Source: Pyropia haitanensis
Lineage: Eukaryota; Rhodophyta; Bangiophyceae; Bangiales; Bangiaceae
NCBI GenBank assembly: GCA_008729055.1
Contig: SDUX01000007.1
Coordinates: forward strand, 5,439,009 to 5,503,008
Reading direction: 5' to 3'
DNA length: 64,000 nt
The notes beneath the pieces were generated by a model. The model was not told the origin of the DNA. It saw nothing but the letters and a program-made list of their open reading frames with translations, and searched no databases. Of the stretch, positions 41,858 to 53,643 are shown piece after piece; position 1 is the first letter of the stretch, and each line of letters begins with the position of its first letter. Both the position numbers and the translations under genes were made by a program.

Positions 41858-44751
41858 CGGCGGGTCCCCCGGGGCGGCGGCCGGCCGCCGCAGCGCAGAG
41901 GGGCAGGGAACACACTCAACGTCGTCGCCCTCAAGCGTACTATGTGAGCGTGGCTGCGGCCTGTGTGCGCCCGGCACACACGAGTCGGGCGTCAGTTCCT
42001 CCGGGGCGGGTCCCTTTGCCCGCCTCCGTCTTGGCGGGGGCGCCCCACGCAGACGAGCACCCGCCTGGGCCTCGGGACCTGCGCTCGGCGGTGGGGTCGG
42101 GGGGTGTGCTTCCCTGCTGAACCGCCGCACCCCCCAGTCCGCACCGCGGCCAACGCATAGACCGACAAGGGCTGCCCTCTAAACAGTAGACGACGTACAC
42201 GTCACACACCGGGTTCACTTCCCACACCGGAGAGGTTGTGTCTGTCGGGCGCCGGCGTCGACCCCGACCCCGCCCGTCGCGTGCAGGGTGCGTCCATGAG
42301 GTCTCCGTACCGATGAGAAGGGGCCGACGGCGGTCGAAGCGGCGGCGGTGGCAGCCAGCAGCTCGGTGTGGACAGTGAGCGTCTCTGACCAGCGGCGGTA
42401 CGTCGTGGCACAAAGCCTGACGCCCCCCGCGCCCGGCGCCTGCCGCCTGTCCTCCCCCACCACAGAACGGGCGGCCATCGGACTCAGCGGCGAAGTTCGA
42501 GGGGCGGGTTGACATGACGTCCAGTTCCGCGACAGCCCTGACGAGCGGCGCGCCGGCAAAAACCCAGCGCCAGACCCGCCACGGCGCGGACAGCCACCAC
42601 CTCCGCCGCCGCCGCCGCCGCCGCCGCGGACAGGAGAGCCCCCCCGGCGTCACGGTCGTCCAGTCATTCGCCGCGTGCACGGGGGTGCCCGGTGCCCAGC
42701 CGAGGCAAAGCCCCCCACACCAACGCCACGGGCATGGCCGCGCCGGGGCGGCAACAGGCGGCGGCGTCAGCCAGTCCCGCCGCGCCCGCGGCGGCCGTCA
42801 CCTCAGCGGGCAAGTCCCCTGGGAGGAGGCCACGAGGGAGGCGCAGCGCCACCACCGCGCAGTTTGCAAAACGCTGGTGCATCCCTGGATCTACGGATCC
42901 ACCCGGCGTTCGAAGTCTACTCCTCGCCCCGACCACACACGTTTGCAAACTGTTGTTCACGTGGCAAGACCTGTGGCCGGATAGCCAACATGATGCGAAA
43001 AAAAAATGGCTGTTTTCTGACCAATCACGTCACCCTGCGCGACCTTGTGCGACCTGGTCCACCACGCACCGTGGTCCGCAGCGGTGGCGGCGCTGCGCAG
43101 CCGCCACCGCGACCGCCTCCCGCGCCCCGCCTCGTCTGCTGCGCGACTGCGCTTCCCCCGCCGCCCGCTGACGTGGCCAGCTGCGCTTCCCTGCCGCCCG
43201 CTGACCATGGTCCGCCACACGCGCGGCGCCCATGTCGCGCGCCCCCGCCCTCTGCCGCGGTGATCGTGACCCGCGGGCGTGCGCGTGGGGGGGCGGGGCG
43301 GGGCCGCCGAGACCAGGGGGCGGGGTTTTCCGTCCCCCCCCCCCAGGCCATCTAGGCGTGACCATGAGGTGCGGCGGCCGCCACCGCCTGCGTGGCGGCG
43401 CTCACGCCGCCGCCGCCGCCGCCGCTGTCGCTGCGGCCACGCCTGCTGCCGCTGCGGCTGCCGCTGCTGCCGTCGCCGCCGTCGCCGCCGCCGCCGTCGC
43501 CACCGCTACCAGAGGCGCGCGCGGCGGCCACCTCGTGTTGATGGCGGCTGCCGCGGCTGCTGCGCCGGCTGCCGTCAGCGGTGGCCTCGGCGTGGGGGAC
43601 GTGCCCGCCGCGACGCGCCCAGCCTGGCCACCGATGGGCCGCGCGCAGTCGAGCCTGACGAGGTGGGGGGCGTAGGTGGGGCGGACGCGTGGAGAGGGAG
43701 GGGGGGGGCGGGGAGGTGGACGAGTGGGGTGCTAGGGCGGCGGGATGGAAATCTCCGGGCCCCCCACGGCGTAGCGGCGTCGGCCACAGGGGTCGGCCGC
43801 CCTGCACCCGGCTCCGGCTCGTGTGGGCGCCCACCAACGCGTGGCGGCCCACAGCGAGAGGAGTGTGCGGCGCGGGCGCGGCGGCGGCCGGCGTGCCAGC
43901 GTGGCGGCGGCGGCGGCATTGGTGGCGGCCGAGGTGCTGTCGCGCCGCGGCCGCCACGTGGGGTGGCGGCGGCGGCACCCCTACCCCGTCACCGCGGTGC
44001 GGGTTGGCGGCGCCCGTCCCTCTTGCGGCTGCCCCCGACGCCGCACGGGCAACCGCGCGGGGGGGGATGGCGCCGGTGGCGTGCCTCGCGCCGCGGGTCG
44101 CGGTGGAGCGCCCCCCCCGGGGTTGGGGGCGGGTGCGCGTCGGCGTCGGCGTCGGCGTGGGCGTGGGAGCGGCGGTGTCGGCAGAGTGGGGGCGGGGCGG
44201 GGGGGGGGGGGAGTAGAGCCGACGCGGCTGCCGCTCGTCGCCGCCGCCGCCGCCGCGCCGCCCACGGCCACGGCTCGCGTGGTGCGGTGGCGGTGCGCTG
44301 GGCCGGCCGTTGCGCATGGGCGAGCAGGGGGAGGGGGGAAGGGGGGGGGGGGGGGGAGGGGGACGGGAGAGCAGCGGCAGGGATGGCAAGGCGGCGTGGC
44401 AGCGGCGGCGGCGGCGGCAGCGGCGGCGGCGGCGGCGCGAGCGGGGGCGCCCCGCCGCCGTCTGGGGTGCGCCGCCGCTGCGTGTTGGGGGTGCGGCCGG
44501 CCGACGCGGGCGGCGGCGGCGGCAGCGGGGGCGTGCCGCGGCGGGCGTTCCGCCGCCCGCGGCGCTACAAGAGCCGCCCGCCACCGGCTGGGAAAAATGC
44601 CACCGTGCAGCACAGCAAGCATCGCCTGCAGACGACCGAGCACCGGGACGACCAACAACGTCCATACGCGTGTGCCCACACCGACCCACTACCACCGACG
44701 ACCCTGTGCCTGACAGCGCATCTCCGCAATCATCCCCACACCGGCAGCGCC
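41858..44751. other. 2.9-kb region without recognised genes
   Basis: It mixes moderately GC-rich sequence (41900-43050) with GC-extreme sequence (43080-44570). An open frame runs from 43279 into the next gene, but upstream of 44752 it is arginine/glycine low complexity without a domain. No RNA gene is seen. Confidence 0.5.
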
Positions 44752-46776
44752 ATGACGTTGGCGCGGCGGTCCCCCCGGGCGGCGGCGTCCCGGCTGTTGG
44801 CCGCCGCCGCCGCCGCCGCCGCGGCGGGCGTGGCCGCCCGCGCCGCGGCGGCGGCGGCGGTGGACACCGCGGCGGCCTCCTGGTGGGACCCGTGGCGGCA
44901 CCACCCCGTGCTCGTGGCGGAGCCCGCCATCCGCCCCGTCCTCCTCCGCTGGTACGAGGTGAAGCTCAGCGAGGAGCACCCCGACCGCCCGTTCACCGCC
45001 CACACCCGCTACCTGCCCGGCGGTTCCAAGGCGTACATGACGAAAGCCAACTACCCGTACGAGCCGCTGGCCGACGCGGCCGCGCGCGACCGGCTGGCGG
45101 GGTGGGATCTCCTCAAGCTGCCCGGCCACGGGCCAATGGTGGCCGACTGGCTAAAGCTGCACCTGAACCGCGACGCGACGCTGTGCTTGGCGCTGCGGTA
45201 CAACACGGGGGAGGAGGTCAACGTGCCGGGCTACACGCTGGCGGGCGTGGCGGTGGTGGACGACGGCGACCGGCTCGTGCGGGAGGGGATGGAGCTGCCC
45301 GGCCGTGCGGGGATCTGGTGCAAAGCCGCCGCGGCGGGGGTGGTGACGCTCCCGCGGGGGCCGCCGATGGGCATCACCCGCGGCCGCCCCGATTTTTACT
45401 CGTACGACATTTACCTGGGCGAGGCGGACGGCAGCGCGCCGGCGCCGCCGGCGGTCGCCAAAGCACTGAACGGCGTCAAGGTGTACCCCAACTCGCGGTG
45501 CCCGCCGGAGCTGCACGACGTGTGGATGACGCCAAACGTGGACGATGCGGATGAGGACACGGCGGGGAAGAGCTGGCGCACCTGGCACCCGCAGGTGGAC
45601 CCGGTGTACTGGTGGTACGTGGTGGCGAGCGGCGGCTGCTCCCTGTTGGCCTGTCCAGAGGGTGAATGGGGTGCTGAGGGAGTGGGTGCCGGCGCCTAAC
45701 GCCCGGTCGTGTGAGTCCTTGACGTGGTGGACTGGTGCTAACGTGCCCGTGGCGTTGCTCCCTGTTGTTCTTGCGTTACCCTGTTCCATCATGCTTGTTT
45801 TTCCCCTCCCATCAGCTACTATGGTCATGAGCATGGGACGGCACCTCACTTTATGGCCCCGTACGCACCGCGACTCGACTACACGGCATGGAAGAACAAT
45901 CGGCAGGACGAATCTCATCCCGGCTTCAAGGGATACGGCATGATTGCAAAGGACGGCACCGCCTATTACATCACGGTGCACGCGTCCACGTCGGAGCTGT
46001 CCCGCATCCACCAGCGCTTCCACACCGTCACCTTTGCGGCGGTGACCAAGGCCGGCGAGATTGTCGCGGACCTGTCCATCAAGGGGGACTTTGGCCCGTC
46101 GTTTGCGCTGCCGACCAACTTTCGCCGCGACCGCCGGCGGCTGCCCGTCGGCGGGCCAGCCCAGGAGGAGCTCCTCGCCGCGTTTGAGGCGGTCCCGCGG
46201 GACCGGCCGGGCGCGTCCAAGCGCGTCAACGTGTTTAGCGGGGACTACAACCACACGGACATGGAGGTGGACCGGGAGGACCTCCCCCGCGGGCGGTACG
46301 AAGAGTGGCGCGGCGGCCTCGGCCTGTGCACGACGAGCGAGCGGCGGCGGGGCCTCATCCTCGACATCAAGGACCCGATCACGGCGTGCCCCGACCGCCG
46401 CTGCGCGCCAACGGGCGGCCTCACCGCGCTGGCGCCGGTGGTGGACCGGCCGGCGGGGGTGGCCCGCGCCAGCCGGGGCGTCCACCGCATCGTCCGCTTC
46501 GACGCGGTCCGCGTCGGCCGCGCGCTGTGTGCCGTCGACGGCCTCGACGACGCGGCGGGCGACGCGTTTTACACCAACGCGTACGGGACGGAGCTGGCGG
46601 CGGGGCCGGCGGCCGACGCGGTGCGGCAGGTGCTCAAGGTCGGCTGGGCGGGCGCCCTCGACGGCCGGTGGACGACGCACGACGACTGGTACCGGATGAT
46701 GCGGCCGGCAGACGAGGACGACGAGTCGGCGGGGGGGGGGCGCATGATTGAGGACAGCCTCTCGCGGTTCAACTGA
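44752..46776 (+). CDS. Secreted protein of unknown function with a GHEHG motif (two exons)
   Basis: The start MTLARRSPRAAASRLLAAAA looks like a signal peptide. Exon 1 (44752-45614) contains WYEVKLSEEHPDRPF, CLALRYNTGEEV, the short DVWMTPNVDDADED and WHPQVDPVYW. Exon 2 (45816-46776) continues YYGHEHGTAP, HPGFKGYG, HQRFHTVTFA and NVFSGDYNHTD. Splicing at GTACGT with an acceptor CCCATCAG restores one 607-residue frame and creates Cys in the sequence VYWCYYGHEHG. This recalls the WHP..DP..GC..GHEHG pattern of extracellular bacterial and fungal proteins, a resemblance from memory. The many histidines near aromatic residues suggest a metal or carbohydrate site. No enzyme activity can be assigned. 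Reading through the intron instead stops at 45699. Confidence 0.7.
45615..45815 (+). other. 201-nt phase-2 intron
   Basis: The donor is GTACGT at 45615-45620. The acceptor is a pyrimidine tract ending CCCATCAG at 45815. Its removal joins two frames of the unknown secreted protein. Confidence 0.7.
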
Positions 46777-47187
46777 GGGGGGGGGGACGGCTGGCCTGGT
46801 TTGGCGACGCGGACGGCACGTGGGGGGGGGGAGAAGGAGTGGGGGGGGGGGAGGGGGGGGAGGAAGAGAGGGGTAGCGTGGGCGGGAAGGGGGGGGGGGT
46901 GTGGGGGGGGGGACGACGGATAGGCGCGGCGACTGGGCGGCAGCGGCGGCGGCGGCGGGCCGCTCGTAGGGGGGGTGCGCGACGGCCGGCATGGGCCGGC
47001 GTCCCCCCCCCCCCGCCCGCCCCTGACGGCGGAGCCCGCACCCTAGCAAACCGTTTTTTTCGACAGATCCGCGCGGCGCGCGGCGCACGAGGCACCTGGC
47101 GCGCGCCGTAGCCAGCGGGCGGAACCGCTGCCGCCGCGCACGGCGGGCGCTCCCCGTCCCCCCAGCTGCGCCCAGCCACTCAAGCGC

Positions 47188-47229
47188 AAAAGAAAAAAAA
47201 AAAAAAAAAAAAAAAAAACAGAAAAAAAA
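47188..47229 (+). repeat. Interrupted poly(A) tract
   Basis: A4-G-A26 followed by C-A-G-A8, in GC-rich intergenic DNA. Confidence 0.85.
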
Positions 47230-47885
47230 GGGTCTTCTTCCCCGCCACCACGCGGCGGTACCGCCGCCCGCCCGTGTACTGTACATATTACCGGTCGCGG
47301 GGAGCGCTGGCCGCGGCGGCGGGCAGCGCCACGAGGCAAGACCCCGCGCGCGGGGGGGGGGGCGGCCGCGGCCGCGCCGCGGTCCGCCGCGCGCGTGCGC
47401 CCGCGGCGGTGCGGCCGCGGGCGGCGGCGTCGGCCGTCTGGATCCCAGCCCAGCTGGCGCGCCGTGGCCCGCTGCCGCCGGCCGCCGCCGGCGGTCGGTC
47501 CGCCGCGGTCCCGCCGCGCGACGCCGCGCGTCGCGGCGGGGGGACCCGCCGCCGGTCGGCCGGCCGCCCCAACCCGCCCCCCCCCCTCCCGCCCCCCCCC
47601 CCCCCCCCCCCCCCTGCCCACCAGGCGTGGCCGGTCGCCCACCGACCCCCCCCCACCCATTCACCCCCCCCCCCCCCCCCACATCACGCCGCCCTCTCCT
47701 CTTCCCTTTTCTTTTCCCTCACCCCCTCCTCAGTGACCTCCTCCCCCCAACCCCACCCACCCCGCCGGCCAGCGGCGGCTGCCGTCCGCCCCCCCCCCCC
47801 CCCCCCCCCCCCCCTCCGACGCCACCCGCGACGACGACCTCCCCCCCTACACCAAGACGCCGCCTCTGCCCGCGCGCGCTCTCTC

Positions 47886-47907
47886 TTTTTTTTTTTTTTT
47901 TTTTTTT
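47886..47907 (+). repeat. T22 tract just upstream of the MutS start
   Basis: Twenty-two uninterrupted T residues end 18 bases before the ATG at 47926. It would lie in the 5' UTR or promoter. Confidence 0.85.
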
Positions 47908-47925
47908 CGTTTCCGCGCCCGCCGC

Positions 47926-49229
47926 ATGCGGCGGCTCGCGACGATGCGCGCCCCCCTGCGGCGGCGGCTGGTGCCCGCCTTTTTTCCGCCCGCCGCGCCG
48001 CTCGGCAGCCGCCGCCACCCGCTGCCGCCGCCGTCGCTGCCGGCGGTGGCGTCCCGGCGGGTCGCCGCGGCGGCGGTGGGGGGGGTGGGGGGGTGGGGGG
48101 GGGGGGGGGGGGGGGGTGCCGCCGCCAGTGGCGGCCACCGCCCTTGGGGCCGCCGCCACCCGCTGTGCGCTGGGGGGGGGAGGGGGGGGGGGGGTGTCGC
48201 TGCCACCGCGGCCGCGCTGGGGGGGGGGGGGGGGGGGGGGAGGCGCCCGCCGCGGCCACGCCGACGGCCGCCGGCGCTGTCCACGTCCACGCCGTCGGCG
48301 GCTGCCGGGGGGGGGGGGGGGGAGGCGCGGGGGGGGGCGCCGACGCCCCGGCCGCCGCGGCGGTCGGCGGCGCTGGCGGTGGCGCCGCGCGTGGCAGCGG
48401 CAGCGGCGGCGAGGGGGGGCCGCCGCTGCCCGCGGCGCCGGTTGCCGCGGCTGCCGGTGGGCCCGCCGCGCCGGCCGCCGGCGCTGCGGCGGCGCCCGAT
48501 GGGGACGCTTCCCCCCCCCCCCCCCCCCTCTTCCCCGGGGACCCCCCCGCCCTCCCCCCCTCACCACCGCGACGGTCGCCGTCGACGACCTGTCGCCCAT
48601 GATGCGGCAGTACGTGGAAACCAAGCGGGGCCTCCCCGCGTACCTCCTCCTCATGCGCGTCGGCGACTTTTACGAGGCCTTTTTCGAGGACGCCGCCGCC
48701 CTCGCCGCCACCGCGGGGATTGTGCTGACCGCCAAGGACGGGGGCGTGCGGCTGCGGCGCAAGGTGCCGATGGCGGGCGTGCCGGCGGCGTCGCTCGAGG
48801 ACAAGGCGCGGGCGGTCGTCGCGGCGGGCATCCCGGTCGCGGTGGCGGACCAGGTGGAGCCCGCCGCGGTTGCCGCCGCCGCGGGGGGGGGGCTCGTCCG
48901 CCGTGCCGTCACGCGGCTGATCACGCCGGGCACCCGCACCGCGGATGACGCGGGCGCGGATGGCCTGGGGGGGGGGGGGTCAACAACTACCTCGCCGCCC
49001 TCGCGGTGGGCGGGGGGGGGGGGGGGGGGCGGGGGGGGTGGGGGGGGGGAGCGAACCCCCGCCACCCACCGCTGGGGGGGGGGGGTCCCGTGGGGTCTCG
49101 CCGCCGCGGACGTGTCGACCGGCGACTTTGTCGTTGCCGCGGGGTGCGGCGCGGAGGAGCTGCTGGGGGAGCTCGCCCGGCTCGACCCGGCCGAGCTCCT
49201 CGTCGCGGACCGCCCCGCCGCCGCAACCG

Positions 49230-49273
<44 letters not shown>

Positions 49274-49742
49274 GCCGCCGCCGGTGGCACCCCCCCCCCC
49301 CCAGCGGCACGGCGCCTGCCGACGCGGTCCACGCGCTCCTCAGCGCGGTGCGCGGGGCGGGCTACGCGCACCCCCCCCCCCCCCCCCCCCCCCAGCGGGC
49401 GGCGCCCCCCCCGCGGCGGCGGCGGCGGCGGCGCCCGCGGCGGGCCGCGCGCTCCTCACCCCGCGGCCGGCGGCGGAGTTTGAGCCCGCCGCGGGCGCCG
49501 CCGCCCTCTGCGCGCGCTACGGCGTCGCGTCGGTGGCGGCGTTTGGCTGCGGGGGGGCGCCGCTCGCCGTCGGCGCGGCGGGCGCGCTGCTCGCGTTTGT
49601 TGCCGACACGCTCGAGCGGGACGTGCTTGGGGGGGGGGGGGGGGCGCCGCCGTCACGCGCCGGTGCGGCCACACCGCCCACCGCCCGTGGCGGTGCTGCC
49701 AGCGCGGACGCGGCGGCGACGGCGGCCGCCGCGGGCGCGGGC

Positions 49743-49779
<37 letters not shown>

Positions 49780-52300
49780 GAACCCGCCCGGCGCCCCCCG
49801 CCGCGGCCGCCGACGCGGCCGCCGACGCGGCGCGGACGCTGTGGGACGCGGCGTCCGCCTTTGAGTCGCGGCGGGTGCCGCTCAACCCCCCCCGCCTCCT
49901 CCCGCGGGCGGCGTACCTGCGCCTCGGCCCGCGCGTCATCCGGGATATCGAGATCCTCGCCACCGCCCGCGACGGCGGCCGCGCCGGCTCCCTCGCCGCC
50001 GCCGTGGACGGCACCGCCACACCCGGCGGCCGCCGCCTCCTCCGCGCGTGGCTCACCGCGCCGCTCCGCGGCACCGCCGCGATCGCCGCCCGCGGCGCGG
50101 CGGTCGGCGCGCTCGTCGCCGCGCAGGGCGCGGCGGCGGCGGCGGTCGGCGGCGCCCTCGGCGGGCTGCCCGACCTGGCCCGCCTCGGCGGGCGGGTGGG
50201 CGGCCGCCGGGCGAGCCCGCGGGAGCTCCAAGCGCTCGCGCGGGGCTGCGCCCGCCTGCCAGCGGTGCGGGCGGCGGTGGAGGGGGTGGTCGCCGCGGCG
50301 GCCGCGGCGGGCGTTGCCGACGCGGGGGCGCTGCCGGAGCTCGCCGCCGCGCTCGGCGACGAGCGGCTCGACGCGGCCGCCGCGGCGGTGCTGGCCGCGC
50401 TCGTCGACCCGGCGCCGGCGTGCCTCGCCACGTTTGCCGACTACTCGGTGTCGGCCGACGGGGCGCCGCCCGACGCTGGGGGGGGGGGCACCGCCGCCGC
50501 GTCTGCCGACGGCCGCCCCGGCCGGACGGCCATCCTCCGCGCCGGCTACGACGCGGAGCTCGACGCGCTGCGCGACGCCGCCGCCGGCGGCGCCGCCGCC
50601 CTCCGCGCCTACGAAGCCGACGCGCGCGCGGCGGTCGGCGTGGCGGGCGTCAAGGTGCGGCAGGTCAAAAACGCGGGCTTTGCGCTCCGCGTGCCCCGCG
50701 CGGCGGGGGAGCGCCTCCTCGCCGCCGACGCGGCGCACTTTTCGCGCCACGGCTGGGCGCTGCGCGGGAGTACGCGCGCGGAGCTGCGGTACGTGTCGCC
50801 CGCGCTGGCCGCGATTGAGCGTGACGCGGCGGCGGCGGCGGCGGCGGTGGCGGCGGTGGAGGTGCGGCTGTACCGGGCGCTGCGGGACCGGCTGGGGGAG
50901 CTGACGCCGGCGGTGCGGGCGGCGGCGGCGGCGGTGGCGGCGCTGGATGTGCTGGCGGGGTGGGCGGCGCTCGCCGCGCGGCGCGGCTACTGCCGGCCCG
51001 TCTTTTTGGACGCGGACGACCCGACGGTGCCGCCGACGGTGGAGCTCCGCGCGCTCCGCCACCCGGTGGTGGAGCGCTGCCTGCCGCCAGGCGTGGCGTA
51101 CGTGCCCAATGACGTGGCGCTGGGCGGCGCCAGCGGCCGGCACCTCGCCATGCTCACCGCCGCCAACGGCGCGGGCAAGTCCGTCTACCTGTACGCGCTC
51201 GCCGCGGCGGTGGTGCTGGCGCAGGCGGGCTGCTGGGTGCCCGCCACGGCCGCCCGCCTGACCGTCACCGCCGCCCTCTACACCCGCGTCGGCGCCGTCG
51301 ACGATGTCAGCGGCGGCCTGTCGACGTTTGGGGTGGAGATGGCCGAGACCGCCGCCATCTGCGCCGCCGCGGGGGAGGGGGCGCTCGTGCTGGCCGACGA
51401 AGTCGGCCGCGGGACCGCCGTTGCCGACGGCCTCGCCGTCGCGTACGCGGTCGCCGAGTACCTGGCGGGGGGGGGGGGCGGGGGGGGGCGGGGGGGCGCC
51501 GCTGACCGTCTTTGCCACCCACTTTCACGAGCTCAACGCGCTCGCGGAGCTGCGGCCCAACGTGGCCGCGCTGCGCATCGAGACGCTCGCGGAGGAGGTG
51601 TGGGAGGGCGGCGACGGCGACGCCGCCGACGCGGCCGCCGCCGCCACCGCCGCCGGTGCCGCCGGCGACGCCGCCGCGGCCGGCGTGGCGGTCGTCGTGG
51701 CAACCCCCACGGCGGACCCCCCCCCCACCCCCGCGCCGGGCGCTCGCGGTGGGTGCCGTCCGAGTCCCCCCCCACCCCCCCTGGGCCCGCACCGGCGCCA
51801 CCCGCCCGACGCACCGCGTCGCCGACGGCGCCGCGTGGGCCTCCCACGGCGTCGAGACCGCCGCCCGCGCGGGGCTGCCGCCCGCCGTTGTCGCCCGCGC
51901 GCGGGCGCTGGCGGGCGCGCTCGCCGCGCCCGCGCGGGGGCTCGCCGCGCACCTCCGCGCGGCGGTGGGGGGGGGGGCGCCGCCGCCGTCGCCGGTGGTG
52001 GTGGCTGACCCTGCCGCCGGTGCCGGTGCCGGTGCCGCCGGCGCCGCCGGCGGCGGCGCTGCTACCGCCGCCGCCGCCGACGGGGCGGCGGCCGACGGGG
52101 CGGCGGCCGACGGGGCGGCGGCCGACGCGGCGGCCGCGGCGGCGGCGGCCGCCGCGGATGCGGCAGCCGCGGACGCGGCGCTGCGCGAGGCGTACGCGGC
52201 GGGGTATGCCGCCGCGCGTGCCGACGTGCTGGGCGCCCTGGCCTCTGCCTCGGCGCCGCCGCCGGCGCCGCTGCCGCCGACGGCCGGGGGGGAGGCCTGA
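47926..52300 (+). CDS. MutS-type DNA mismatch repair ATPase, probably organellar
   Basis: Domain order is that of bacterial-type MutS. Domain I has YLLLMRVGDFYEAFFEDA, including the Phe-x-Glu mismatch wedge, then ITPGTRT. The connector has AAADVSTGDFVV. The lever/core has ESRRVPLNPP, TPGGRRLLRAWL and LRYVSPAL. The ATPase has AANGAGKSVYLYAL in place of the Walker A consensus, STFGVEMAETAAI, LADEVGRGT and FATHFHEL. Downstream THRVADGAAWASHGVETAARAGLP is the MutS tail. The start MRRLATMRAPLRRRLVPAF is Arg-rich without acids, like an organelle presequence. The frame changes at G/C runs before 48540-ish, at 48968-48980, 51465-51500 and 51720-51730; motifs continue in each frame. No GIY-YIG domain as in plant MSH1 is seen. 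A likely role is mitochondrial or plastid mismatch or recombination control. Confidence 0.85.
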
Positions 52301-52323
52301 CCTCGACCTGTGGGCACGGCCGC

Positions 52324-52360
<37 letters not shown>

Positions 52361-52990
52361 CGCGTCGTCAATGGGCAAACCGGAGTTGGGGCGAACAACG
52401 TGCGGTGGGTGGCACTGCCGGGGGCGTGGGGTCCCTCCTCGCCTGGCCCACCAACTGTTTTTTTGTTGCGGCCGCGTGTTTTTTGGGGGGAGAGCGCGAC
52501 GTCGACGGTGCGTGCGGTGGGCGAGCGCATCCACCGCGACGGCAGGGGCGGCCGTCCCCCCACGTGCACGGTAGAGAGGGGTTCCGCGACGCGAGGCGGA
52601 GGGGGGTGTCTATACCCTCCTGCGGGGACGGACGCCCGTGAGCGGTGCGACGGCGGGGAAAGAAAAAACCAAAGCGCAAGCGCCGTGCCGCACGGGAAGC
52701 AGTAGCGGGGGCCACGGCTCCGACGCGCGGCGGCGGCGCGAATCCCCTCTCCCGACGGCAACGCCGCCGCGCGCGGCGTCACGCCGGCGCCCGTGCCACG
52801 GACCGGCCGCCCATAGCCGCGCGCCGGTGCTGCCGCCGCCAGCCGGCCGCTGACGCCGCCACCTCGGTCACGCGCGCCGAGACCCGCGGGCTCGCGCCGC
52901 CCTCCACGGCGGCATCTCCCGCCCACAGCATGTTCTCTGGTGCCCTCCCCCTCCCCCCCCCCCCCCCCCCTGTCCCTCCCCCCCGCCGCC
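52301..52990. other. Convergent gap between MutS and VOC genes
   Basis: A (GGC)n run at 52325-52360 is followed by moderately biased sequence. No gene is seen. Confidence 0.5.
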
Positions 52991-53451
52991 TCAGAGCCCC
53001 GGCGTCTCGATCAGCTCCACCGCGTTCCCATCCGGGTCACGCACAAACAGCGCGCGGCGGCCACTCGCGCTCATCGTATACGGCCAGGCCGCCGCGTCGA
53101 GCCGCGCGACCACCCCCCCAGCGCCGCGACCGTCACGGCCACGTGGCGGTCGCGCCCCCCGTGCGGCGGCCGCCCGTCCACCGGGTCTGGGTTTGGCAGC
53201 TCCATCAGGTGGATCTGCGACGCGCCCGCCCGCACAAACGCGCCGGGGAAGGGGAGCGCCGCGTTGCGGAGGTGCGTGTCGTCGGCCATGCCGAGGAGGC
53301 CCGTGTACCAGGCGAGGGAGGTGGGGGTGGACGCGACGAGGACGCCCGCGTGCTGCACCCCGCCATAGGTGATGGGGGGGGGGTTGACCGCCGCCGCGGC
53401 GGCTGTCGCCGCCGCGACGGCCGCGGCGGTGGCGGTGGCGGTGGTGCCGCT

Positions 53452-53489
<38 letters not shown>

Positions 53490-53643
53490 CGGCCGCTGGC
53501 GGGGAGGCCGCCGCGACGGGAGGCCGCCGCGAGCGGCGGCCGGAGAGGGTGGCGGCGGCGGCGGCCGGGACGCCCGTGATGGCGGCGGCACGCCGGCCGC
53601 GGGACGTCACCGCCGCCGCCGACGGGGGGAGGGCAAACGCCAT
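52991..53643 (-). CDS. Glyoxalase-like VOC-superfamily protein, putative plastid-targeted
   Basis: A single vicinal-oxygen-chelate domain follows a ~90-residue leader. Its first half-module reads VQHAGVLVASTPTSLAWYTGLLGM and IHLMELPNPD; the second starts RHVAVTVAAL and ends RALFVRDPDGNAVELIETPGL. The family metal ligands appear as His in VQHAG, Glu in LMELP, His in DRHVAV and Glu in VELIE. The closest class is the single-domain lactoylglutathione lyase-like proteins of plants and cyanobacteria; the substrate is not predictable. The leader from ATG 53643 (MAFALPPSAAAVTSRGRRAA) is Ser/Ala/Arg-rich and fits a plastid transit peptide. The two half-modules are in different frames, separated at C7 (53113-53119). 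Confidence 0.75.

Larger units (their letters stand above)
46777..47925. other. Gap upstream of the MutS gene with A- and T-tracts
   Basis: G runs follow the previous gene. A mixed A-tract lies at 47188-47229 and a T22 tract at 47886-47907, just 18 bases before the MutS start. Long C runs lie at 47590-47610 and 47785-47815. No gene is recognised. Confidence 0.6.

Noticed and set aside
42675..43355. Plus-strand frame of 226 codons
   Set aside because: No motif, no signal peptide and no conserved-looking block. Overlapping frames of similar size exist in this stretch.
43279..44751. A longer start for the unknown secreted protein
   Set aside because: The upstream frame is open but encodes only Arg/Gly low complexity. 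The ATG at 44752 directly precedes a signal-peptide-like segment.
48590..51560. MSH5 or MSH4 identity suggested by GKSVYL
   Set aside because: Domain I with GDFYEAF is present, which MSH4 and MSH5 lack. The overall order fits bacterial-type MutS.
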